Positions 9,900 through 17,349 of a stretch of 64,000 nt of DNA are shown in pieces. The notes beneath the pieces are model-generated. The model worked only from the letters and a program-made list of their open reading frames with translations. It did not search any database and was not told the origin of the DNA. This DNA comes from Gracilimonas sp. Its GTDB lineage: Bacteria > Bacteroidota > Rhodothermia > Balneolales > Balneolaceae. Position 1 is the first letter of the stretch. Each line of letters begins with the position of its first letter. The stretch is from positions 682,001 to 746,000 of the forward strand of contig NZ_JAEPPI010000002.1 in NCBI RefSeq assembly GCF_017641085.1, written 5' to 3'. Made by a program: the position numbers and the translations under genes.

Positions 9900-9911
9900 A
9901 CATAAAGAATA

Positions 9912-11063
9912 TTATTGATTTTCCCGAATAGCATTTGCTACCTGCTGAGGAACCCGTTCATCAAATGGACTGGGGATGATTTTATCAGCTGAGAGATCAT
10001 CCACACAATCAGCAATGGCTTTGGCTGCGGTGATGAACATCTTGGTCGTCAGGTTGGTGATTCGTGCATCCAGGGCTCCGCGAAAAATTCCTGGGAAAGC
10101 CAGAACGTTGTTAATTTGATTAGGGAAGTCGGATCGCCCTGTTGCTACGATAGCGGCACCGGCGGCTTTAGCGTCTTCGGGCATAATTTCGGGGATGGGG
10201 TTCGACATCGCAAAAATCATCGGGTCCTTATTCATGGTTTTCACCATATCCTGTGTTAACACACCCGGCACCGAAACTCCTATAAATACATCACTGCCCG
10301 AAATGGCATCTTTCAGCTGTCCGGTTCGGTGGCCTTTATTGGTGATTTCAGCCATACGCTTCTTGGTGTCATTTAAGTCGGTCCGCTCTTTATGGATAAT
10401 GCCCCGGCTGTCACACATAACCACGTCTTTTACGCCCGCTTCAAACAGCAGGTTTACAATAGCCACTCCGGCTGCGCCGGAACCGTTCACCACTACGTAC
10501 ATATCTTCCAGCTTCTTGCCGGTGAGTCGCATAGCGTTATACATACCTGCCAGTGTTACGATGGCCGTTCCGTGCTGGTCGTCATGAAAAACGGGGATAT
10601 TTAATTCCTCTTTGAGGCGACGTTCAATTTCAAAACACCGGGGTGCTGAAATATCTTCCAGGTTAATGCCTCCAAATCCGGGAGCAATCATTTTTACCGT
10701 TTGCACAATTTGGTCGGTATCCTGCGTGTCTAGTACGATGGGGAAAGCATCTACATTAGCGAACTTTTTAAACAGCACCGATTTTCCTTCCATTACCGGT
10801 AGGGAAGCTTCCGGCCCGATATTACCCAATCCAAGAACGGCAGAACCGTCGCTGACCACCGCCACCATATTTCCTTTAGCGGTGTAGTTGTATGCTTTTT
10901 CTTTATCCTCTGCTATTTCTTCGCAGGGCCTTGCTACTCCGGGCGTATAGGCAATGCTGAGATCATCTTTGGTCTCCAGAGGCATTTTAGGCTCAACAGA
11001 GATTTTTCCTTTATGCTTTTGATGGGCTTCAATAGCTAATTTCGCGTAGTCTTTTTTAGACAT
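9912..11063 (-). CDS. Malic enzyme, short form without phosphotransacetylase domain
   Basis: A 383-residue malate dehydrogenase (oxaloacetate-decarboxylating), which converts malate to pyruvate and CO2 with reduction of NAD(P). Catalytic Tyr lies in AYTPGVARP (Y39), acidic metal ligands are near ED136-137 and DD161-162 (PVFHDDQHGTAIV), and the Rossmann loop is GSGAAG at 194-199. It ends at residue 383, so it is the stand-alone type, not the MaeB fusion with a PTA-like domain. The cofactor cannot be settled from sequence by eye. It connects the TCA cycle to pyruvate and NADPH supply. The preceding M1 peptidase gene is separated by a terminator. Confidence 0.93.
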   Translation of the reverse strand: MSKKDYAKLAIEAHQKHKGKISVEPKMPLETKDDLSIAYTPGVARPCEEIAEDKEKAYNYTAKGNMVAVVSDGSAVLGLGNIGPEASLPVMEGKSVLFKKFANVDAFPIVLDTQDTDQIVQTVKMIAPGFGGINLEDISAPRCFEIERRLKEELNIPVFHDDQHGTAIVTLAGMYNAMRLTGKKLEDMYVVVNGSGAAGVAIVNLLFEAGVKDVVMCDSRGIIHKERTDLNDTKKRMAEITNKGHRTGQLKDAISGSDVFIGVSVPGVLTQDMVKTMNKDPMIFAMSNPIPEIMPEDAKAAGAAIVATGRSDFPNQINNVLAFPGIFRGALDARITNLTTKMFITAAKAIADCVDDLSADKIIPSPFDERVPQQVANAIRENQ

Positions 11064-11094
11064 GTGGTTTTGTTTCGGGTAAGAATTTTATCAA

Positions 11095-11128
11095 ATAAAA
11101 AAGGTGTCGCACTTGGGTACGACACCTT
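11095..11128 (-). terminator. Rho-independent terminator after the M1 peptidase gene
   Basis: On the minus strand AAGGTGTCG (11128-11120) pairs with CGACACCTT (11109-11101) across a 10-nt loop, and a T-run follows at 11102-11097. It lies 17 bp past the M1 stop and 30 bp before the malic enzyme start, so it separates the two genes. Confidence 0.85.
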
Positions 11129-11144
11129 AAAGTTAAAGTCAGAA

Positions 11145-13028
11145 TTAATCGTTCAGCATCGCTGATACATCAAAAGAATTGTTTTTTCGGTTGATGTCAG
11201 CCAGTCGCTGAGAAGGATCTATAGTGATTGTTTTAATGGAAGAAGCGGCTTTGTTGATGGTCATGGTATAGCTTGGTTCAACCCACGGCCAGTCTTTCAG
11301 TACCGTTCGCTTCATATCCATTTCGTTAGGCTTTTCGCCACGCATCACGCGTAAGGGTATGTAAAATAATTCACGGCTGCCATCCTGATATTCAACCACA
11401 ATATCGAGCGGCATCGGCATCAAATTAATGCGTTCAATTTTTACGGACGTTTTATTTTCATTTCCGATTACAGAAGTAATGCCGTAGTCGATGGTCTTGG
11501 TGGTTTGAACGAAATATTCATAATACCAATCCAGGATCATGCCGGATTCTTTTTCCATGATACTGAGGAAGTCGAGCGCCGTTGGATGCTTCATCTTCCA
11601 CTCTTTATGGTAATTCAGCATTCCATTTCGGAAATCTTCCTTCCCAATAATGTATTCCATTTGCCCCAGGAATACGGCTCCTTTGGAGTAAGCAGCCCGA
11701 CCATAGGCAAAATTGGTTTCATAGTGATCGGCATGGGTGGTCATGGGTTCTTCCAGGCCTGATTCTACCAGTGAGTAATAGCCGTTGTAAGAACCGGCAT
11801 ATGGGAAGTCGGAATTTCGGCCAAATAAATGAGCCATGGTTTCAGCGGAAGCATAACTGGTAAAGCCTTCATCCATCCATTCTAACAAGCTTTCGTTGGT
11901 GGCCAGTACATTCTGGAACCAGCTGTGATACATTTCGTGTACCATTACGCCCACCAAGCTTCCGAGGCTTCTGCCACCAGTAATCAATGTTCCCATGGGA
12001 TATTCCATGCCGCCGTCACCGCCCTGCAGGTTGGTGTATTGCGGATAAGGATACTCGCCGAAGTTTTCATTGGCATACTCAACAGCACGAATAGTGTAGT
12101 CCACCAGCTGCTCCCAGTTCTGGGTGTACTGCGCATTTTGTTCATCGGAAGCTCCTTCAACTACAGCAGGCTGCTGATACAGAAAGTGAAGTTTGGGTCC
12201 GTTGGGAACCTGAGCAGTAACGTGTTTGAAATCGGGGTCGGCTCCCCAGAAAAAGTCGATGACATTTTCAGCTTTAAAATGCCAGGTCATTTTATCGCCC
12301 CGGGGTCGGTTTACTTCAGCCCCTTCCTCCTCGTATCCATATCCAATTTCATTAGGGTTTTGAAGGACTCCGGTTCCACCTAACACATAGTCTTTATCGA
12401 TGGAAATCTTGACATCAAAATCACCAAAAACTCCATGGAACTCACGTCCGACATAAGGATTTGGATGCCATCCCTGAAAATCATACTCAGACAGTTTAGG
12501 GTACCACTGGCTCATTGAGAATTCTACACCTTCGGCATTATTCCACCCGGATCGGCGAATTTGAAGAGGCACCTGTGCATCCCATTCCATTTTGAAAGTG
12601 GTGGAAGCTCCGGGTTGAATCGGCTTATTCAGTTCCACAACTAATATTGTGCCGTCAGTTTCGTATTCAACCGGTTTGCCATCCTGTGTAAGAGAATTAA
12701 CCCGCTGGTAACCAATTTCATCTTCGGATAATCCTGCAATACGATCACCCACTCTTCGGTCAGGATCTTCAATAGTCCGGGAGCGGACGTCCATCATGCT
12801 ACCCGGCTGAAACGCGTTGAAATACAGGTGATAATAAACCCGGTCTAATACATCAGGGGAGTTGTTGGTATAAACCAGAGTTTGCTTACCGGAATACTGG
12901 TGGTTTTCAGCGTCCACGTCAATTTCCATGGTGTAATCAACATGCTGCTGCCAGTAGGTTCGGTTTTGGGCGTTAAGGGTCGAAAAGGCCAACAAAGTGA
13001 CCAGAAAAAAAGATATTAACTGTTTCAT
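11145..13028 (-). CDS. M1 family metallopeptidase, exported
   Basis: A 627-residue zinc aminopeptidase-like enzyme with a signal peptide (MKQLISFFLVTLLAFSTLNA). The zinc site is H364-E-M-Y-H368 followed 18 residues later by E387 (WMDEGF), the exact HExxH-x18-E spacing of clan MA(E) M1 enzymes. The exopeptidase motif reads GGMEYP, where classic aminopeptidases have GAMEN or GGMEN, a change frequent in secreted Bacteroidetes-type members. The N-terminal 250 residues form the M1 beta-saddle. It likely trims peptides in the periplasm. The gene stands alone, with a terminator after it and an inverted repeat before it. Confidence 0.94.
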   Translation of the reverse strand: MKQLISFFLVTLLAFSTLNAQNRTYWQQHVDYTMEIDVDAENHQYSGKQTLVYTNNSPDVLDRVYYHLYFNAFQPGSMMDVRSRTIEDPDRRVGDRIAGLSEDEIGYQRVNSLTQDGKPVEYETDGTILVVELNKPIQPGASTTFKMEWDAQVPLQIRRSGWNNAEGVEFSMSQWYPKLSEYDFQGWHPNPYVGREFHGVFGDFDVKISIDKDYVLGGTGVLQNPNEIGYGYEEEGAEVNRPRGDKMTWHFKAENVIDFFWGADPDFKHVTAQVPNGPKLHFLYQQPAVVEGASDEQNAQYTQNWEQLVDYTIRAVEYANENFGEYPYPQYTNLQGGDGGMEYPMGTLITGGRSLGSLVGVMVHEMYHSWFQNVLATNESLLEWMDEGFTSYASAETMAHLFGRNSDFPYAGSYNGYYSLVESGLEEPMTTHADHYETNFAYGRAAYSKGAVFLGQMEYIIGKEDFRNGMLNYHKEWKMKHPTALDFLSIMEKESGMILDWYYEYFVQTTKTIDYGITSVIGNENKTSVKIERINLMPMPLDIVVEYQDGSRELFYIPLRVMRGEKPNEMDMKRTVLKDWPWVEPSYTMTINKAASSIKTITIDPSQRLADINRKNNSFDVSAMLND

Positions 13029-13044
13029 GTTTGGTGGTTGGGTT

Positions 13045-13118
13045 AATTCAAAATGAAAAATTTAAAATTAGGATCGCTGTTACGCTAATTTAAAATTTTG
13101 AATTTTTCATTCTTAATT
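13045..13118. repeat. Word-permuted inverted repeat, vocabulary TTCAAAAT/GAAAAATT/TAAAATTAG
   Basis: In the spacer between recR and the M1 gene, one arm (13047-13071) reads TTCAAAATGAAAAATTTAAA then ATTAG. The other arm (13085-13113), read in reverse complement, is AAGAATGAAAAATTCAAAAT then TTTAAATTAG. The words GAAAAATT, TTCAAAAT and AAATTAG occur in both but in a different order. It has no terminator-like GC stem. Confidence 0.65.
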
Positions 13119-13122
13119 TCTT

Positions 13123-13725
13123 TTAAAAACTGTTACGGCTGGCGAAGGCACGGCTTAGGGTTGCCTCATCAATGAACTCGAGTTCAGTTCCCATCGGGAT
13201 GCCGTAGGCGATACGGGTCACGTCAACTTCATAGTTCTTCAGAAGTTTGTTAATGTAATAAGAAGTTGCTTCCCCTTCAGCGTCGGGGTTCAGGGCCAGG
13301 ATTACTTCATTAATTTGATCATCTTCCCCCACTCGTTTCAATAGCTCCTGAATCCGCAGTTTATCCGGGCCGATGTTATCCATGGGAGAAATGACCCCTC
13401 CCAGCACGTGATAACGGCCTCTGAACTCATTCGATTTTTCGATGATATACACGTCGTTGAATTCCTCAACCACACAAATGGCGGACGGGTCTCTTTTCGG
13501 ATTATCACAGATTTTACAGGGGTCGGAGTCACTCACATTTCCACAAACGGAGCAGCGGGTAACTTTTTCTTTCAGATCTACAATGGCCTGAGCCAATTTT
13601 TGAGCGTACTCATCATTCTGTTTCAATAAATGAATGGCAATGCGCTGGGCTGATTTACGTCCCGTTCCCGGGAGCTTGGCGAGCTGCTCGATGGCCCGCT
13701 CCAAATATTCTGAGGTTATCTGCAT
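13123..13725 (-). CDS. recR: Recombination mediator protein RecR
   Basis: A 200-residue RecR, the usual length. It has an N-terminal helix-hairpin-helix (AKLPGTGRKSAQRIAIHLL), a Cys4 zinc finger (CSVCGNVSDSDPCKIC) near residues 57-72, a Toprim domain (ICVVEEFNDVYIIEKSNEFRG, with the acidic LNPDAEGEAT later), and a C-terminal Walker-B-like TRIAYGIPMGTELEF. RecR works with RecO and RecF to load RecA on gapped DNA. It is the third gene of a dnaX-ybaB-recR cluster that is conserved widely in bacteria; here a 74-bp spacer with an inverted repeat separates it from ybaB. Confidence 0.97.
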   Translation of the reverse strand: MQITSEYLERAIEQLAKLPGTGRKSAQRIAIHLLKQNDEYAQKLAQAIVDLKEKVTRCSVCGNVSDSDPCKICDNPKRDPSAICVVEEFNDVYIIEKSNEFRGRYHVLGGVISPMDNIGPDKLRIQELLKRVGEDDQINEVILALNPDAEGEATSYYINKLLKNYEVDVTRIAYGIPMGTELEFIDEATLSRAFASRNSF

Positions 13726-13736
13726 GTATTAAGTGG

Positions 13737-13798
13737 CAAGGTGTCAGGTGTTAGGTTTTAGGTATGCTAAAGCCTAACACCTTGTAACTAAAACCTAA
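13737..13798. repeat. Word-permuted inverted repeat, vocabulary GGTGTTAGG/TTTTAGG
   Basis: Between ybaB and recR. The left arm reads CAAGGTGTCAGGTGTTAGGT then TTTAGG. The right arm, reverse-complemented, reads TTAGGTTTTAGTTACAAGGT then GTTAGGC. Both use CAAGGTGT, GTGTTAGG and TTAGGTTTTAG, but in a different order. The same vocabulary returns at 54443-54600. It sits inside a probable operon, so it would form a hairpin in the mRNA. Confidence 0.7.
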
Positions 13799-13799
13799 A

Positions 13800-14147
13800 T
13801 TATAGTCCAAATTTTGACATATCCATTCCGGGAATTCCGCCGCCGGGGATCATGCCTTTATACATTTCCTGCATTTTTTCTTTAGAGGCTTCTTCGGCTT
13901 TTTCAAGGGCTTTGTTTACGCCGGCTACAATCAGGTCTTCCAGCATTTCTTTATCCTGTGGGTCAACCACATCGTCATCCATCTCGATAGATACGATTTG
14001 TTTGTTGCCATTGGCTTTTACCTTCACCATTCCGCCGCCGGCTTCGGCTTCCACAATCACATCTTGTAAGCCTTCCTGGGCTTCCTGCATTTTGGATTGC
14101 ATTTCCTGAATCTTGCCAAACATATCGGCCATATTGAAGTTGCTCAT
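13800..14147 (-). CDS. ybaB: YbaB/EbfC family nucleoid-associated protein
   Basis: A 115-residue protein of the YbaB/EbfC family, small dimeric DNA-binding proteins of the nucleoid, encoded next to dnaX and recR in most bacteria. It has the family features: a Met/Gln-rich first helix (MADMFGKIQEMQSKMQEAQE), the strand set VEAEAGGGMVKVKANGNKQIVSIEMDDDVVD, a long second helix, and a Gly/Pro/Met-rich tail (GMIPGGGIPGMDMSKFGL). Length is normal. Spacers of about 100 bp to dnaX and 74 bp to recR each contain an inverted repeat. Confidence 0.93.
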   Translation of the reverse strand: MSNFNMADMFGKIQEMQSKMQEAQEGLQDVIVEAEAGGGMVKVKANGNKQIVSIEMDDDVVDPQDKEMLEDLIVAGVNKALEKAEEASKEKMQEMYKGMIPGGGIPGMDMSKFGL

Positions 14148-14177
14148 AATTCTGAATTGGATTTAAAATTTATTTTA

Positions 14178-14247
14178 GCTGTCAGGCTTCAGCTTTCAGC
14201 CATCAGCATAAATGGACTGAGAGCTGAAAGCTGCTACCTGATAGCTA
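14178..14247. repeat. Word-permuted inverted repeat, vocabulary AGCTTTCAGC/TCAG
   Basis: Between dnaX and ybaB. The left arm (14178-14208) starts AGCTGTCAGGCTTCAGCTTT. The right arm (14218-14247), reverse-complemented, starts AGCTATCAGGTAGCAGCTTT. The arms are about 80 percent identical, and each is itself a chain of TCAG and AGCT words. There is no T-tract, so read-through to ybaB is expected. Confidence 0.7.
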
Positions 14248-14248
14248 T

Positions 14249-16117
14249 CTAATACTCAAGTTCGGCCCCGAAAATCTCAACGATATCACGGATAATGGGA
14301 TCTTTTTGTTGTATTTGTTTGAAGCGTTCATACACGCTCATCGGTTTTTCGCGTTCCTGCTGCTCACCAACCGACACATTAAAACGCAGCAATGCGCCCA
14401 CACATTCCTTTAACTTCTTCTGGAGTTCGGATTTCTGCTCATCCAGCATTTTTTGGGCAAACTGATTATCACACTCCAAAAACAGCTCAGATCCTTTCAG
14501 CTTTACTACTTTTACCCGTTCCATTTGCAGGTGCAGCAACATGGGGAAATCGCCTTTCAGAGAGTCCAGATATTCCGGCCAGGAGTTTTGGATGTATTCA
14601 AGCGTGAGTTTCTCGGGTGCCTTTTTAGGCTCTTTTGGAGAAGGCTTTGAGGGCGACTCAGCAGCTCCGTTTGGGGTAGATGCTTTCTTTGAAGCCGCCG
14701 CCGTTTTTCTGGAAAGACTGGTCATAAGTGCCGGGGTGCCAATATCAAAATCGTCGTCTTCCTCTACCGGTTCCGGATCAGGTTCTTCATAATCAACTTC
14801 CCCGGCCTCAAACTCTTCTTCTAATTCCTCCTGTGCATCTTCCTCTTGAACAGCCTCGCTTTTGGGTTCTTCGGTCTCCGGTTTCTGAGGCTCATTTTGT
14901 TCAACCTGATGCCCGTTGGAAGAAGATTCCGGATTTTGTGCAGACTCAGGCTCAGTTTCTTTTTGGGTTGAACCGTTTTGAGAAGAGCTTACGAAGTTAC
15001 CGGAGTTTTTTTTTAACTCCTCCAAACCGGCCAATAACTCGGATAGCTGCTCAGATCGCTTCATGTGAATCAGCTTCAACAAGGTAATTTCAAACTGAAT
15101 ACGTGGCTGACTCGCATCTTTTAACTTAATCTGAGCTTCGCTGATAATGTGCAGCATCCGCATTAAATCATCCCGGGAAAAATCCTTGGCCGTTTGCTGA
15201 TACCGTTTCTTCGTTTCCTCAGAAGCCTCAACCAAATAAAGCTGTGCTGACTCTTGGGCGATGTATAAATTTCGCAGGTGTTCAGTCAGCCCAATCAGGT
15301 ATTCCTGAATGTCGTATCCTTCCTGCAGTAAGGTGTTGATAAGTTCCAGTCCTTTGTCGGCATCATGCTCTTTCACACAATCCATAAACTGAAACAGGCG
15401 GTCGGTACCCACCACATTCAGTGCCTGCAGCAGTTCATCGTGGGTGATGGTATCCCCGCAAAAAGCGATGGCCTGATCCATTAGTCCAAGAGCATCACGA
15501 AGCGCTCCATCGGCTTTTTTGGCGATTACATGTAGGGATTCTTCATCAATGGAAATATCCTCATCCAGGGAAATCTTACGCAAGCGCTGTACGATTTCAT
15601 CTACGGAAATTCGCTTAAAATCAAATCGCTGAACACGAGAAAGGATGGTAGGCAGCACCTTGTGAGGTTCGGTAGTCGCAAAGATAAAGATAGCGTGTTC
15701 TGGCGGTTCTTCCAGCGTTTTCAGCAGCGCATTAAAAGCTGCTTTACTGAGCATATGAACCTCATCCACAATAAAAACTTTGTAGCGGCCATTTTGAGGA
15801 GGAATACGAACGCTTTCCCGAAGGTGATGAACGTCATCAACCTTGTTGTTGGAAGCGGCATCCATCTCCACGATGTTGAGCGTCTGGTTCAGCGACTCGC
15901 CATCAACACTGGTGTCAATTTCGTTAATCGTTCGGGCAAGCACACGCGCCATGGTGGTTTTCCCAACACCTCGGGGACCGCAAAACATATAGGCATGAGA
16001 CAGCCTGTTTTGCTTAATGGCATTCTTTATGGTATTGCTCACATGCTCTTGCGAGACAATATCCTCAAAGGTATGCGGTCGATATTTTCGGGTAAGTGCG
16101 CGGTACGTTTCTGACAT
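14249..16117 (-). CDS. dnaX: DNA polymerase III subunit gamma/tau
   Basis: A 622-residue clamp-loader ATPase (tau form). Walker A is GPRGVGKT at 47-54, Walker B is VDEVHM near 117-122, and the sensor/SRC region reads LLKTLEEPPEHAIFIFATTEPHKVLPTILSRVQRF. The collar domain follows to about residue 365. An acidic, Ser/Pro/Glu-rich linker fills about 375-500, then a C-terminal domain (residues 510-622) ends in FGAELEY. Two features are unusual. The Cys4 zinc module normally found between Walker A and DAAS is absent: only 14 residues separate ARTIN from LNIVEMDAASN, with no Cys. And codons 368-371 contain an A9 run that could give a 373-residue gamma product (see the regulatory entry). Confidence 0.97.
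   Translation of the reverse strand: MSETYRALTRKYRPHTFEDIVSQEHVSNTIKNAIKQNRLSHAYMFCGPRGVGKTTMARVLARTINEIDTSVDGESLNQTLNIVEMDAASNNKVDDVHHLRESVRIPPQNGRYKVFIVDEVHMLSKAAFNALLKTLEEPPEHAIFIFATTEPHKVLPTILSRVQRFDFKRISVDEIVQRLRKISLDEDISIDEESLHVIAKKADGALRDALGLMDQAIAFCGDTITHDELLQALNVVGTDRLFQFMDCVKEHDADKGLELINTLLQEGYDIQEYLIGLTEHLRNLYIAQESAQLYLVEASEETKKRYQQTAKDFSRDDLMRMLHIISEAQIKLKDASQPRIQFEITLLKLIHMKRSEQLSELLAGLEELKKNSGNFVSSSQNGSTQKETEPESAQNPESSSNGHQVEQNEPQKPETEEPKSEAVQEEDAQEELEEEFEAGEVDYEEPDPEPVEEDDDFDIGTPALMTSLSRKTAAASKKASTPNGAAESPSKPSPKEPKKAPEKLTLEYIQNSWPEYLDSLKGDFPMLLHLQMERVKVVKLKGSELFLECDNQFAQKMLDEQKSELQKKLKECVGALLRFNVSVGEQQEREKPMSVYERFKQIQQKDPIIRDIVEIFGAELEY
15006..15023 (-). promoter_or_regulatory. 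Putative slippage/frameshift site in dnaX (A9 after GGAGGAG)
   Basis: On the coding strand, GGAGGAG (15023-15017), TT and nine A residues (15014-15006) are followed by CTCCGG. The frame reads GAG GAG TTA AAA AAA AAC TCC. Adding one A, or a -1 ribosomal shift, gives AAA CTC CGG TAA, a stop after residue 373. Losing one A, or a +1 shift, gives ACT CCG GTA ACT TCG TAA, a stop after residue 375. The short product would contain the ATPase and collar domains but no tau tail. Thermus dnaX uses an A9 run for transcriptional slippage and E. coli uses A6G with an upstream SD; this site has parts of both. Function is inferred. Confidence 0.65.
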
Positions 16118-16220
16118 TCTAAAGGTCGCTTTGACTCTGCGACAATGTACAAAATGATCGACTAAAAATTAGGTGGAAATGTTGAATCATTTCGAGTCAT
16201 ATATAGACCATTCGCGTGGG

Positions 16221-17282
16221 TTATTGAACCTGAAAACTATCCCCCTCAGTAAGTAACTTAAAGTTCACTCCGCTGTTTTCGGGTTGTTGCATGGCTTTGG
16301 CAAAATCATTTTCGGGATCTTTCATGCCATCGTCGGCAAGGGGAAAGGTGCCGAAGTGCATACCAAAGGATATTTCAGCTCCAACATCTTTATGGATTTG
16401 GATGGCTTCTTCCGGGTTTACATGCATCGGCTTCATAAACCAGCGGGGTTTGTAGGCCCCTATGGGTATCAGCCCAACTTTAATTTCCGGGTGTTTCTCC
16501 CCGATATTGGTGAAAAAGTCTCCATAACCGGTATCTCCGGCAAAGTACACGCTGCCTGAGGGAGTGTCGATTACATAACCAGACCAAAGGGTTTTATCCC
16601 GGTCGAATAAACCGCGTGCTGAAAAGTGCTGTGCCTGAACGGAGTGAACAGTAATGTCGCTGTCGATGGGCTGATTCTCTTCCCAATCCAGGGGAATGGT
16701 ATTTTGAATGCCTTCCTGATTCAGGTAAACATCGACGCCAAGCGGTACAATCACTCGTGGTTCAAATTTTTCATTCAGCTTCTTCAGGGTGCTGATATCC
16801 AAGTGATCATAATGATTATGACTGATAATGATCAGGTCGATGGGCGGAAGGTCTTCGAACCGTACTCCGGGTGGGCGAAATCTTTTTGGGCCTGTAAACG
16901 ACATCGGGCTTACCCTCTTACTCCAAACAGGGTCGGTGAGAATATTAACCCCGGCTGTTTGAATCAGAAAAGTGGAATGGTTGACATAAGTGATTTTCAA
17001 GCCTGATGTGACATTATCATCAGGGCGCTCGGCAAAGGTGATTTCTTCTTCAGGAACTTCATTCCATTCACCCTGCTCCCGCTGGAAATACCACTTCATT
17101 ACATCGAAAAAGTCTTTGGAGGGTACATCGCCGGGATTCTCAAAGGTAGTTCCATTGAAATGGTCCGATTCCGGCCCCTGATACCCGGGTTTGGAAACCG
17201 CCCAGCCAACAATGGTTATAAACAAGGAGGCGGTAATCAGAAGGCCGGCAATCCAGAGCATTATTTTCTTAAATAGGTTCAT
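16221..17282 (-). CDS. MBL-fold metal-dependent hydrolase (UlaG/NAPE-PLD-like), membrane-anchored
   Basis: A 353-residue protein with an N-terminal hydrophobic segment (IMLWIAGLLITASLFITIVGWAVS), probably a membrane anchor or uncleaved signal. The metallo-beta-lactamase fold shows VNHSTFLIQTAGVNILTDPVW, the metal motif SHNHYDHLD, FAGDTGYGD, and the final His in FGMHFGTFPL. The layout (WEENQ, PIGAYKPRWFMKPMHVNPEEA) matches the bacterial relatives of NAPE-hydrolysing phospholipase D. The substrate is unknown; a lipid phosphodiester is plausible but not shown. It stands as a single gene between dnaX and the S9 peptidase on the same strand. Confidence 0.88.
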   Translation of the reverse strand: MNLFKKIMLWIAGLLITASLFITIVGWAVSKPGYQGPESDHFNGTTFENPGDVPSKDFFDVMKWYFQREQGEWNEVPEEEITFAERPDDNVTSGLKITYVNHSTFLIQTAGVNILTDPVWSKRVSPMSFTGPKRFRPPGVRFEDLPPIDLIIISHNHYDHLDISTLKKLNEKFEPRVIVPLGVDVYLNQEGIQNTIPLDWEENQPIDSDITVHSVQAQHFSARGLFDRDKTLWSGYVIDTPSGSVYFAGDTGYGDFFTNIGEKHPEIKVGLIPIGAYKPRWFMKPMHVNPEEAIQIHKDVGAEISFGMHFGTFPLADDGMKDPENDFAKAMQQPENSGVNFKLLTEGDSFQVQ

Positions 17283-17349
17283 GGCAGTAATAAGTGATTC
17301 TCCGGATGATAACTTTAATTACCCGAAATAAATTTCAGAACGGTTCCGC

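Noticed and set aside
14392-15087. Several plus-strand open frames across the dnaX linker
   Set aside because: They mirror the low-complexity Glu/Pro/Ser codons of dnaX on the opposite strand and have no independent support.
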